From the NCBI RefSeq assembly GCF_963678635.1, contig NC_087067.1, positions 55,550,456 through 55,614,455 on the forward strand: DNA of 64,000 nucleotides, given 5' to 3'. Shown one piece after another: positions 31,138 to 42,812 of the stretch. Under the pieces are notes generated by a model. The model saw only the letters and a program-made list of their open reading frames with translations, had not been told where the DNA came from and ran no database searches. The position numbers and the translations under genes were made by a program. Position 1 is the stretch's first letter, and each line of letters starts with the position of its first letter. This stretch comes from Symsagittifera roscoffensis. Its lineage: Eukaryota; Xenacoelomorpha; Acoela; Convolutidae.

Positions 31138-31739
31138 ATTTTCTTGTTTAACTCAACTCTGCTTGATGAAAAAAATGAAGGCTAAGGCTTTGTTTTTCAA
31201 ACGAGTTTCAGCACAGAAGAGCGCTTAAAATATCTGAGCTATATTGGCTTCGAAACGTTTTTCAGAGGCCGCTTAAGGCACTGTAGAAACTTAAAAAAAA
31301 AACAATGGAAAGGGCTAGTGCTGAGTACGAACAATTAGGAGGCCATTAAGGAGTCACGAGTATTTAAACAAAACAAAAATTGGCAAGAATGATGAGCAGC
31401 AAAAAGGAACATGATGGCACATTTGGACCCTTACAAGAATTACCGACTGACTTATGGTAAACATCTACTAGCTTCACTAGCCAGATCAATATTGAATAAG
31501 ATAGAAAGTTGATCTCACAACATTCCCCTTTTACAATATTCCTATAGATCTACAAAAAATAAAAATAAAAGTAAGATTAAGACAGAGTCGAAGCGCAGCT
31601 TGGCATTATTTGCGATGCAACATATGAATAGCTATACAAGCTAGCAGACCCAGGCGTATTCTTCATCTCCAGAATAAGTGCCAGATACGCATAGAAGTTT
31701 GAATTCAATATGAACCAAAATACAATTGATTCTGTTGAG

Positions 31740-32095
31740 CAAGATGTTAACCCGAAAAAGTGTATATTCCGATTCGCAAGAGTAATCAGTATTGTAACAA
31801 GGAGTTGCATGAACATATCTGTCGGTAAACGATAGCAAACCGAACCCATCTCATCTGATGCGACCAACGAGTCTCGAAAAATTTCCCCTAAAACAAAAAC
31901 TGACTGAGAAATGCAAGGCCATTATTTTTTGTTTCTATTCTAAGTTGGTTTTTAGTTGTTGGTCGCCCGAGATGAGATGGGTTCGGACAGAGTTGCACGA
32001 AACTATTTTTTTTCCGGAAGGCTAGGCTCGTGCAACTCCTTGTTCTAATGCTGATCTTAACCTTACTTTTAATTCCTGTTCTTTGTAGACCTATA
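31740..32095. repeat. Imperfect inverted repeat related to 16.4-16.6 kb
   Basis: Left arm AACCGAACCCATCTCATCTG..GCGACCAAC at 31838-31868 pairs with right arm GTTGGTCGC..GAGATGAGATGGGTTCGG at 31958-31986; outer arms ACAAGGAGTTGCATGA (31797) and TCGTGCAACTCCTTGT (32028) also pair. About 90 bp separates the arms. Both arms match the repeat at 16425-16615. Either two inverted copies of one repeat or a foldback element. Confidence 0.65.
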
Positions 32096-33770
32096 GGATA
32101 ACGAAACAAGAAACCACTTGCGATACGAAACAATAAAGCCACTTAGTGGAAAAAAACTACAGAGAATCGAAAATCTTTCAAAATGAATGAAGCAGGTTTT
32201 CAGGCAAAAACAAGCAAAGACAAAATAACGTGATTATTCATCGGAAGAAAATTACCAAGCGCTAAGAAACCATGACGAAAAAAGACTTCATGTAAGGCGA
32301 AAAAAAATCGAAAAAAAATCTAACTAAGAAAGTTTTGAAACTTAAACACATATTCGCAATTAAAATCTTCTTTTCTTTAACAAAAGACAGGAAATGACGC
32401 CACTAGGCCGATATAATATAGGCCGAAATTTATTAAGCCGAAAAACGACAACAAAGAAAGCCAACAGAGTTGTAAGAGTCAATGAACGCAAGAAAACAGA
32501 AAAAAACTGACGTGTTTATGAAAAATACTTCAACTTTGGAATTTCGAAGTACAAAAACATTTGGCCTCAATCCTCGTTGAATTTCAAGACGAAATTATGA
32601 CTGTCAAAAACTAAATTTCCATTTCGAAACTAGAAGTCGATCAAATTTTTCGTGACGTTTACACTTTTGCTGTTTGATAGTGGAAATTGCCTTCCTTTGA
32701 ACAAAAGAAAAAATGTAAAAAATCAAAAGCATAAAAATCGAATTTTAGCGAGAACAAATTTAAAGACTATCCTGAAAAACAAACACAAAATCATCTCAAA
32801 GGAAAAAGAACGTTTTAAGGGTACCGATACAAAAGTATCGTATGCAAGTGTTAAAAAGGATAATTCAACTTTTCTTTATCAAAATGAGCTAGTTTGAAAT
32901 TTTTGAAACAAGCTCTTCAGCCATTTCAAACAAAAAAATTTGCAGATTAAAGCTTGAACCCTAAATCTTTCAAAAAATTACAACAATGAAAAAGGCAGAA
33001 AAAGTAATCGTTGAGAACACAGTTTAAAACATGCTTTTGAACCCACAAAGCTTAGTTGCACACACAAAACTATTGGAAAAAATTTGGTCAGTAAAACCTA
33101 AAACTTGAACAATTTCTGTTCACCAATGACAGAATGGCGATGAAATGGAGCTTGGATTCTAGAGTAAAACGAGTGATCAATTGAAACATTTCAAATTCTA
33201 TCAGTCTATTTTTTACAACTAAAATTTGAGAAGGAACATAAGAGATCGGGTGTGATCACGAACACATATGTACATGAATCAAATCAAATCAAATCAAATG
33301 AATTGGCATCAGAACAGAAAAGGAGCAGTCAATTAGAATGACAGTTCTCGTTGCTTCTTTAAGAAACAAAAGTGGATGGATGAATGGATAAGTTTCACTT
33401 TGGTCTGCTACATCAAAAAACTATTATTACTTCAAATGAAACTGCATCCAGTCCAGCCCACCCGAAATGGTCGACGAGTAAGAGGGGGAGAGCAATGCAT
33501 GCATACAAATTGAAACGAGCAGAAAAGTAATCTAAGCCACCGAGACATATGGGAAGGAAAAGGAACAAACAAAACTAACAAACGAATGACAGTAAAGTGA
33601 GTGATAGGAGAGGAGGAGCACCTTCAGAATTGGCGTCGGTGGTCAGGTCCTTTGCTTGCACTTTGAGTGTTGTGTTGTCTTTTAAAGTGTTTAATATGTT
33701 GTGTTGTTGTGGCATTTATTGCATTGCAGGTCAGATATGAGTCAAGTTGTGCCGTTGGGCGTCCTTCTTG
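32096..33770. other. AT-rich DNA 3' of the ceramide kinase gene
   Basis: Open frames here are Lys/Asn/Ile-rich and unconvincing. A short microsatellite (ATCAA)n lies at about 33275-33295. The part nearest 33770 should be the kinase 3' UTR. Confidence 0.45.
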
Positions 33771-36700
33771 TTAATCGCTCTCTCCGACTCTTTGTCGGAA
33801 CCCACTGGCCTGTTGCAAGAGGTGTGGCCTCTGGATTGAGATGCTGTTCACAAACTGAATAGACTGTATCCCTCCATCTTCCTCCTCTATCTCTTCCCCC
33901 TTCCCATCCAACCCCTTGAGGAGCACCTCAGAGTCTGGAAGAGATGTATTTTCTAGTGCTGCTGCTGCGGCTGTTCTTTGCTGTTGCTGTTGATTCTGCA
34001 GCTGCTTCTCCGCTTCCATCTTCTTCCTCTTTCTCCTCTCCCACTTTTTCTTCCTCTTCTTCTCCTTGTCCACTTTCTTGATTCTCGTTCTCCGCCTCTC
34101 CTCCGGGATCATTTTGGTGACGTAGGTCGACAGTCGCCTGCCCCTTGGCAGTATATGCGTGCGACGCTGCTGCTGAGCGTGATGATGACCCTTTCTGCTG
34201 CTTGTACTGTCTTTTCTTTTCCTTGCTTTTCTTCTTTTCTGTAACAAATCATAATGGTCAGTTGCAACTACAGCCTCTGCGCCCACAATCCCACTAACAT
34301 CTAAACAACCATCATTACCTCCTCTTTGTTTCCCCCCTTTGGAGTGCAGTGCAGAAGGAGGCGGGGGAGGTCTGGCTCCGAAGAAGGACACGAACTGACA
34401 CTGTGGCTCCAGAGTCAACACATTGCTCTCACATATCTCCCCGTCGATGTTCCACAGAGCATTCATGTTTTCAGTGTCAATCCACATGTGGGAAAACGAG
34501 TCCGGCTTCAAACTGGGCGCTCTGGAGATCTCGCAGTCGCCCGCACCTTCAGCATCATCTGAACAGTAATGCATGTTGGAATGTTCATTTATGTCTTTGT
34601 CTACTGCTGCCATTGCCGCGACCGCCGCCGCCTTTTCTTTCATCCGCAGCTCTCTTCTCTCCGCCTTTTCATGTCTGTTTCTGTATCTTCCGAAGCGCCT
34701 TCCACTGATGAACGTGAACACCCTTTGGCCACTTTCGCTGTCCAGCGAATCCTCCCCAGTATTGAGCGCGTCATTAATTTCTGATTCTACTTGCGGCATC
34801 AGACCCATGTCACTATCCTCGCCTGAGATAACTCTTGGTGAGGCTTCTCTGTCTCTGAACCTACTTCTATTCGGAGCCTGGATGCTTGGGTCATTGGGCT
34901 GGACAGAAACCATGTTAGCACCTTCGTCTTCGTCTTCCCCTCGCGATGACTCCGAGTGTTCCGTGGGTGGCGCTCCACTGGCCATAGCGGGACTGGGCGG
35001 GCAGCCTGGTTGAGATGATCCGACTCCGTTGTTTTTTGGCGTTTGGTGTCGTTTTTTGTTTTTGTGTCTGGTCGATGAGGACGAGAACACGGCGGATGTC
35101 TTGCGAGTGAGGTAACTGGTGAAGTTGCTTCTGGATGCTGTGGCAGTGGTTGCTGCCTGCCCTCCTTCTTTTGTCTCATTCATACTCGTCTCCTTCGGCG
35201 GCAGCACTTTGATCTTCACGTGGGATGCCCTGTAAGGTCTCATGAAGTCCACTCCGAACCTGTCTGCTTTGGTGTTATGGATAAACAGCATACGCAGAGC
35301 ATCCAAATGTTTGCATTTCGTCTCGCATGCGAATACCACATCCATTGTGCCATCGCCCAGGTGAGCAGTCGGTGAAATTCCCAACTTGCTCTGCTTACAC
35401 GCACAGCTGTTCGCCACAACCTAATCACAATTCATTATTTAGCCAATGATGGCTCTTTTCCAGTCCCCCCCCCCTTTCAAATTACCGAGTTTTATGTTTG
35501 TTTTACGTGTTATTACGGCTAAATGCGTGATGTTACGCTGTTAAGTATGAAGAACAAATCTGTTCAGAATTGTCGATTTGTTCACCACGCCAAATTTCAT
35601 TGCATTATGACAACGTTAAATAAGCTTTTCAAAATTGAATTTGAAAGGTGGGGGGGGGGGGGGGGGAAACTGGAAAAGAGCCCCAATGATTAATGCACAC
35701 AAATAACGGTAAACTCAAATCTAAAACAAAGATAGCCGGTTACTGTGCAAGTCCTACAGAATGTTCCGGCCATACAAAAATCTTCAAAAAAATCATACAA
35801 AAAACTTTTAAAAAATGTTATTCGAAAAGAGTGTCGTTTTTTCTGCGTAACGTGATACAAAGACCTGAACAAAAAAAGTAGAATATTCGTTTGGAGTTTT
35901 TTGAATTTTTTGATTCCCGAGATTGAGATTTAAATATTGTTAAGTTGTTCGCAACAAATAGCTTTTTTTCGGTTCACTTGATGAATTAAATATGCATCAA
36001 CTGTGTAAACTTATAACTATTCGAATTTCAAAGCACATGTTATCAATAAGCTGCAAAGGTGCAACAAATAAGCTGTCATGCCAAATCCATGCAGCAAAAA
36101 CTGTTGCTTTAAGTGGCAACAAAAAAAGCTCGTACTATAACACATTGGCTCGCAAGTGTAAATAAGCTATTGTAAGCCTGCACGCTCATTTTATCAGCTC
36201 AAAATTAGACCAAAAAAAATCAAACCGGCTTTTCTCGACACTGAGAAAATTTTTCACGACTAAAGGGGCTTTAATATGGTATATCAATCGCCGCATTCCG
36301 ATTATTTGTGGTATCCAATTGTGAACGGAAAATAAAAAGAAAAAACCCAAAACACATCCGAAGACAAAGTTCCTCCCGATTTTTCAAATGGTCGGAATAA
36401 CAAATCCAATTACCTGAAGATAAGCTACTCTTGCTTTGATATGGGTTACTCGCTTCACGGGAACTTTCTCCCTTGAATCCTTCATTGCGTCGCAAATCGA
36501 ACAGGCCTTCTTTTCCTGGTCCACAACGCACATCTCACTGTCGTCCAATATGTCCCAATGGGGAACATCTGCTATTCCGATCTCCGTCTCAACGCGGTAG
36601 GTGCGCAAGTGCATGAAAGATAATGCACCAGCAATAATGTACCTTATAGGACCTATGCAACGTAACTTTTCGCTTCTGATTAGAACATCCCCAAAAAAGC

Positions 36701-37676
36701 CATATGCAACGCTGCAAAAAGAGACCCGAACCAGCATTTTTGAATGATTATCACGTAGAAAAATGACATCGATGCCTAAACTCTGGCCAGTTATTATCTG
36801 CAAACAAGTACTAGTAACGTTTACAACGCCAGTTACTACTTCATTAATGCAGTTGGTTGATCCTGCCGGTATCAAACCAAAAGGGATTGGACAACGGGTG
36901 AACTGACCCTCCTCCTTGCGAGCTGCAAAAGCATGGATGCATTCGTTCAAGATTCCGTCTCCTCCAACTGCCACAATGCCGTCAAATTTTGACCAATCAA
37001 GATTATAACACAAATCGAAAGCATGGCCAGCACGCTCCGTTAGTGTAATATCTAACTCGATATCTGCTAGCCTCAACAGCGGTTTAGCTTGCCGCTCCCA
37101 GATTTTGATTCCTTTTCCAGCTCCACCGTAAGGGTTTACAATTACTAGCAAATTCCTTGGCCTCGTACAGTTTTCTTTAACTTTTTCAAAGGCAGCCTCC
37201 ACTTTTACGAATAGGGACTGCAGACGACGGGAATCTTGCGACTCGATCAACAATGACTTCAAGCACCATTGGGCTTTTCTTTTCTTATCGCGCTCTACGT
37301 AGTAAAGGATGAAGAAATAGGGAAACTTAGCATATTTGCATTTACAGTAGTTTCCAATTACAGCTTTGCTTTTACATATATCATTGTGTGAATCAAGCGC
37401 AATAATATCTGACACAAAAATCAGACATTCGGTGAGCGTCTGCCGTTTCAAAATAGACGATTTTGCGATGATCAAATGAAGCACTGGGCAGTCATTTTCG
37501 AATTGCCTCTGAGGACCACTGTACTGAGGCTCAGTTAGCTGTGACGAGCCACTTCTCACAGTTCCTCCTTCCGAGTTAACTTTGGAGAGTGAAGAGTACG
37601 AGTTAATTATACTTTGATGGCTGTTAATTTCAAGAATACTGCAAGCTTTTCCATTTACTAAAAACGCATTTTCCAT
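33771..37676 (-). CDS. CERK: Ceramide kinase, two visible coding exons, 970 aa
   Basis: Exon 37676-36414 (421 codons, ending LQ|GTAATT) joins exon 35420-33771 (acceptor GATTAG|GTTGTGG) in phase 0. Exon 1 has a diverged N-terminal region, then the diacylglycerol-kinase-type catalytic domain: NPYGGAGKG nucleotide loop, IVAVGGDGILNE, LIPAGSTNCI. Exon 2 continues NSCACKQSKLGISPTAHLGDG, closely matching the CERK C-terminal lobe, and WNIDGEICESNVLTLEPQCQFV closes the fold. Between these two blocks is a ~235-residue low-complexity insert; after the fold comes a ~200-residue Lys/Arg/Gln-rich tail. Human CERK is 537 aa. The enzyme phosphorylates ceramide to ceramide-1-phosphate at membranes. TTTTTCAG at 37690-37683, six bases before the ATG, suggests a 5' UTR intron whose first exon I cannot see. 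Confidence 0.92.
35451..35682. mobile_element. MITE with 8 bp target duplication in the CERK intron
   Basis: Terminal inverted repeats GGCTCTTTTCCAGT (left) and ACTGGAAAAGAGCC (right), followed inward by a C run on one side and a G run on the other and then CTTTCAAAT/ATTTGAAAG. Flanked by a perfect CCAATGAT at 35443-35450 and 35683-35690. 232 bp, no coding capacity. An 8 bp duplication suggests hAT-type (or P-type) mobilisation. Confidence 0.88.
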
Positions 37677-37806
37677 AGATATCTGAAAAAGACGGACTTA
37701 AACAACGATTTAGATGAATAGGCCTCAGCGCAACAACTGCCAAGTCATCTATGCCTCATCACGTGGAATTTAGAATTCCGAAACTTTTCATCCGGGATGG
37801 CCCTAT
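37677..37806. other. Short gap between CERK start and LTR fragments
   Basis: Holds the splice acceptor of a likely 5' UTR intron. No promoter recognised. Confidence 0.4.
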
Positions 37807-38044
37807 GTAACATTCGCCTACTTAAGTCACACATGATGTTAAAGAAAAATAGGCCTGATCTCAGGGAAAAAACATCAATGGTAAAACGTTTTCGACATTA
37901 TGTCATCATCAGTAAATTAAAAATAGCAAAATTGTACAAATTAGAAGCACATTAAAAATAGGAAAACTGGAAAGCAATTAGGCCCTTTAACCATTGGCTC
38001 AAGAGTCAGGGACACTTTCTCTTGTGTTTTTCTACCTCAATCGG
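37807..38044 (-). repeat. LTR fragment of element C family (L1)
   Basis: Begins TGTAACATTCGCCTAC like the full LTR, has ~125 bp of unrelated sequence after AAATAGGCC, resumes at AACCATTGGCTCAAGAGTCAGG and ends at CCTCAATCGG where the next LTR copy starts. More diverged than the others, hence older. Confidence 0.75.
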
Positions 38045-38105
38045 TGTAACATTCGTCTACTGCAGTCACACATGAGGCTTAAGAAAAATAGGCCCTCTAA
38101 CCATT
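38045..38105 (-). repeat. LTR fragment L2, left part
   Basis: First 61 bp of an element C LTR (TGTAACATTCGTCTACTGCAG...CTCTAACCATT), cut by the non-LTR insertion; continues at 40961. Confidence 0.9.
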
Positions 38106-40953
38106 TTTTTTTTTTCATGAGGTAATCAGAAGGTCAAAAGTATCATAGTAACCGAGGTTACAGTCATGAGTCCCTTCATCATGTATTCCAGTCAAAATCC
38201 TTGGAATTTTCTAGATATAGAAGTGATAATGATAAAAGAAGATGTCAAGTGTTTAAGTCCTTTTCATTTAAAATCGATACGGGTTACGCTTCTTCAATAA
38301 GAACACGCAACTCGACACGAGATAATATAATATACAAGTGTTACAAGTAAAAAATTTCGTCGAAAGTTATTTTGTCATTTATTGTTCCGAGTACGCAAGC
38401 GGCGTTCGCAATCTGTATTGCCAGGGAGATTCTCTGTTTTAAAAAGCTGCCTGCTCTGGGTTCCTCAGTGCATATGCTTAGGTTCTTACAAAGCTTGCTC
38501 AAAAAAACTTCTGTGCTGGGGCCGGCCGCGCCCTGAATTTTAAAAGCTAGCGGTTGAAAAAGATATCCATCATTTACAAGATCTTTATTTGTCAATTTTT
38601 CGCTCTTCCGCTTCAGCGGCAGCCGTACCAGGGTTACAAACAGACCCGGCATTAATCCTACAAGGAGCTAAGGAGTCTACTACCGTTACATCCCACAAGA
38701 GCTGCTTACCATCAGCCCATGGAACGAGCGTCAAACCGTCTGGTCGCTTCTGATCGGTCCTGTAGAGGTGTCGTGGTTCTAAAACAGACGGAATGTGAGT
38801 AGATGATAGACTCTGCTTTATAAGGGCATTCAGGTTTGAATGCCTAGAGAATCTCCCTGCACTTTTGAGGCAAGAAAGACCATGCCAACCATCCTCGGTA
38901 ACGTCTTTTCCGCACACGCATTTATGCCGTTCACATATTTTTGATCCTAATCGAAGTCCTATCGCAATTCTGAGTTGTTGGTTCGATAGTTTTAACCTTA
39001 AATTTTTGCAGGGGATGACGTTCAACCATTGGGATCCAAATCTATCTTGGAACGCGTTGAACCTTTTCACGTCCGTTGGTTCGAGTCGTAAAATCAAGTC
39101 TGCAATTTCGCTGTCAAAAATTGGCTCCGTCCAATTTTTTTGGATTTCATTTTCCGGAGCCATTTCAATTTTTCCAAGGTCAAACCACCGTTTAAGCGCA
39201 TCATTATAGGTTCCATCCACATGCTCCAAACCAAAGATTTCGCTCAAGGCATCTTTCGCTCCTACTGCTGAGGCTAAGAAAGCGGGTAAAGCGAGTAGAC
39301 GAGCGGAAGAAACGCCCAAGCCACCTTTGGCTGCCGGGAGAACTGCTTGTAAAAACTGGTTATCATCCATTTTCACGTTAGTGACCTTGCATAACGAATT
39401 TCTTAGTAATTTATCGTAGCGTTCCAAAAAATCATTTTGCAAAAAACAAGGGCTCGTACGCAAAAAATATAGGAGTTTTGGCATGCTAAAGCAATTTTTC
39501 AGGAGGTAAAAACCATAATGGGCGTCTAGTTTGTCAATGACATCCGAGATTTTTTCAAGCTCCCTAATTTTTTCGTCGAGTAATTCTTTTCGGCAAAGTT
39601 CGCCGATTGGAGATCCTAAAATGAGGAGTTCTTCTTTTGTTTTTATGTTTATTTTGGGGCATATTTTTCGAAATTGTGTTAAAATTGAATTATACTGTGT
39701 ACTAGTAGTCGGTCCCAAAAAACAAAGTTCACACTTCTCAGTGTTTAAGCTCAGGCCGTAAATTTGTTCCGATTTCAGAATGTTTTTAAGGTCCCGGAGT
39801 ACTACCTTATAGTCGTCGGCTAAATTCCCATCATCTAAATACCAGATGTTAATTTTCGACTCCAACTGTTTGACTAGTGTATGAATTGTTTCCGCAAAAA
39901 GGGGTGGGGCTTCAGGATCACCTTGCTGAGTTCCGTCTTCTGACATTATGACAGAGCTTCCGTAAAAAAGGTAACTAGGTTTAGCATACGCGCAATGGGT
40001 GTAATTATATAATTCGGGGCGATTTGAAAAAACATGATTCAGCATTGTTTCTCTGTTTAAAGAGTTAAAGGCATTCTTAAAATCTAGTTTTAAAAGAACA
40101 GTACATTTTGGATTGTCGTCGCGTTCAATTAGGTTTCGAAACGAGTGCGCAGCTATTTCTGCTCCTCGTTTGGTACCGCATCCTACCTGTACGTTTCCGA
40201 AAAAATTTTGTCGCTCGGAGAGGGCCTTGCTTCCAGCGCATTTAGACGCGATACGTCTCAGCGTGTTGCCTATGGCAATCGGTCTCAACCCTCCGTCTAT
40301 TTTTATGAGGGCGATAAGCTTTGCGCCAAAAAAGAAAGGTCTTAGTGGTTCCGGTATTTTGCCATCTCCAATGAGGTTTATCAGCTTAGTAAGCGATTTC
40401 AGAAAATTAAGTCCTGCACTGCCATTCGACTTACTAACAAGATCTTTAAAAATTTGAGGAAATATTTTATCAGGACCTGCTGCTGATCCGTTTGGAAAGG
40501 ACATTATCGCTTTGTATAGGTCGAAATCGGTTACGAAAAAACTATCCAACTTTTCTGGATTTGGAGCTGCAAATTTGGCTCGCTGCGGGTGCTTAGATAA
40601 CAATTTTTGATAGTTATCAGTTGAAAAAGGAGCTATTTTGTCATCCGAAGCAGCAAGCCTTATTCCTCCCTTTACATTTCCTTCATCGAGCTTACTACTT
40701 ATTAACTTTATTCTCTGCTCGATGTCACTCAGAGGCGGGTTTGAAACTTGGGGATGGGGTTTTGGAAGTGACACGTCATTTGCTCGAATTTTTTTATTTA
40801 TCAAAGAGCTCATGCTTGTGGTCTGTTAGCGTCCACTTCTTTTCGGTTGCTCCAAAAAAAACAAGAACGACGTTAAAAAAATTAGCCATTTTGTAACATC
40901 TTCTACATTGTAGACGATGTCATTTATTTTGTCCGACAGATTTTCGTAACCCG
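38106..40953 (-). mobile_element. R2-type non-LTR retrotransposon, 5'-truncated, in an LTR
   Basis: Inserted in LTR copy L2 with a 7 bp target duplication AACCATT (38099-38105 and 40954-40960). On the coding strand it ends in a poly(A) tail (plus-strand T run to 38115). The 2.85 kb body carries RT and restriction-like endonuclease but no N-terminal DNA-binding region, and coding-looking sequence upstream of the first Met starts abruptly at the insertion edge, so the 5' end is truncated as in typical target-primed reverse transcription. Confidence 0.88.
38341..40813 (-). pseudogene. Reverse transcriptase with restriction-like endonuclease (R2-type), frameshifted near the end
   Basis: 742 codons from 40813, then a one-base break near 38590, then 38652-38341. 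RT: VLLKLDFKNAFNSLNRE (first Asp), EDGTQQGDPEAPPLF, and INIWYLDDGNLADD (YLDD). After a thumb region there is a Cys/His cluster CVCGKDVTEDGWHGLSC and then the PD-(D/E)XK endonuclease: RPDG followed ~10 residues on by WDVTVVD. This Cys-His plus RPD order is the signature of R2-like elements. The enzyme nicks target DNA and primes cDNA synthesis. The 5' region is missing and the frame is broken, so it is inactive as read. Confidence 0.9.
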
Positions 40954-40960
40954 AACCATT

Positions 40961-41473
40961 GGCTCAAGAGTCAGGGACACTATCTCTTGTGTTTTTCCAC
41001 CTCAAATCAGTCGGAGCCAATTTGGTTCGCTTGTGACATGAGACTACGACCCGTTACAGCTTAAAGGCTACTACCAAAATATCCCCCCCACTCTAGAAAT
41101 AATAACGTCCCCATACTTAGGTCTCTAGATACCCAAAATACATGAACGCCGTTAAAAACCGGATCGCAACAATCCGTTAAGTTACTTTTTATTAGACAGT
41201 GGAACTTTGATCCATTTCAGATAGATCAACCTAAAACTCGCCTTACCTCAACATAACAATTATAAAACACACTCTAGAAATTTAAATTAAGTACTCACAT
41301 CGTAGCACACTCAAGAAAGGGAAGTACTTCAGTCGGTAATTAACTCAAGAATTAAATAATGTAACTAAATGTGTTGTAATGTTTCAATGACAAGGACAAG
41401 TTTTAACTCTAGAATGTAGTTTCTCGTGAACCATTGGGACACTCAAGTTGTCCACCTTTCCACCGAAGGTTCA
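40961..41473 (-). repeat. LTR fragment L2, right part
   Basis: Continues the LTR interrupted at 38105. It stops at AAGGTTCA, inside what is LTR in the full copies, a few bases before the next LTR begins, so the L2 LTR is truncated at ~580 bp, presumably by insertion of the next element. Confidence 0.85.
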
Positions 41474-41479
41474 CTCTAG

Positions 41480-42766
41480 TGTAACATTCGTCTACTGCAG
41501 TCACACATGAGGCTTAAGAAAAATAGGCCCTATAACCATTGGCTCAAGAGTCAGGGACACTATCTCTTGTGTTTTTCTACCTCAAATCAGTCGGAGCCAA
41601 TTCGGTTCGTTTGTGACATGAGACTACGACCCGTTACAGCTTAAAGGCTACTACTAAAATATCCCCCACTCTAGAATTAAGAACGTCCCCATACTTAGGT
41701 CTCTAGATACCCAAAATACATGAACGCCGTTAAAAACCGGGTGGGAACAATCCGTTAAGTTACTTTTTATTAGACAGTGGAACTTTGATCCATTTCAGAT
41801 GGATCAACCTAAAACTCGCCTTACCTCAACATAACAATTATAAAACACACTCTAGAAATTTAAATTGGTACTCACATTGTAGCACTCTCAAGAATTGGGA
41901 GTAATTAAGTCGGTAAAGAACTCAGGAATTAAATAGTGTAACTAAATGAGTTTAATGTTTGCCAGTTTCAACAACAAGAAGAAGTTTGTACTCTAGAATG
42001 CAGTTTTATGTGGACCATTGGGACACTCAAGCTGTCCACCTTTCCACCGAAGGTTCACTCTGGTCCAGTTCGAATAGTTGACCAGTTGGATAATTGCCCA
42101 GTTCTCAGGAACACTCTGTCTTCTATTTCAAATAGGACAGCTCTACTCTATTGTCTCGGATTATTATTATTATTATTGTCTCGGAAATTGCGAATGGCAA
42201 TTTCCTACTGATTTATATGCAAACTTTCCCGCGATTGTCACTCGATTGTTCTCACTTCTCTTTTTTGACTTTCAGTTATCGCGAGAAAATCGTGCATGAA
42301 AGGCTCCATTCGAATTTTTGAAAAATTAAATTTCACTCCAAAATCAAGTGCTTTTTGCTTCTCTCAAGGTCAAACTTCCAAATATGACCGACTGGCACAT
42401 AGTTCAGTTCAAATAATAATCTAATCGTCTGCCAGTGAGTCCCCGAAAACCGAGTGTTGCTCAAGGTACAGTGCCAGTGGTCATTTACAGAAGTTTGCAG
42501 CAGTCTTAAGCTTATCTACACCCCAAAATTCACGGCCATGTAAAATTTTCACACTATCGCTAAACAGCAATCAAAATCTGCACACACCTGCACCCTTGAA
42601 TTCTCGCTTTTTAAGCCAATCATTTAAAATTTCTTTTGTCCCATTCAATCAGGAAATTGTCATGCAGCATTTTGATTTATATAGTAAATATAGTATATTA
42701 ATAACAGTATTTGATTCGTTAAAATTTCTTTTTCGTGAATCCAAGTTTCACCCGGATCCACACTCA
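41480..42766 (-). repeat. 3' LTR of element C (1287 bp)
   Basis: Plus strand runs TGTAACATTCG...GGATCCACACTCA. The right end is set by the TG/CA rule and by the adjacent polypurine tract; similarity with the other copy continues past it because the next element is a second copy. Confidence 0.75.
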
Positions 42767-42783
42767 AGCCCCCTTTCCCTCTC
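42767..42783 (-). promoter_or_regulatory. Polypurine tract of element C
   Basis: Plus AGCCCCCTTTCCCTCTC reads GAGAGGGAAAGGGGGCT on the coding strand, immediately before the 3' LTR; the equivalent in the second copy is at 59598-59614. Confidence 0.75.
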
Positions 42784-42812
42784 AAGACTCAAGCTCCATT
42801 CAAACCATCCAC

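Noticed and set aside
34573-35013. Plus-strand Ser/Leu-rich 146-codon ORF
   Set aside because: Antisense to the low-complexity insert of ceramide kinase exon 2, which is supported by family similarity and splice sites.
41480-42057. A shorter 578 bp LTR ending at AAGGTTCA
   Set aside because: The L2 fragment ends there, but no polypurine tract is next to it, whereas a good one abuts the 1287 bp end at 42766.
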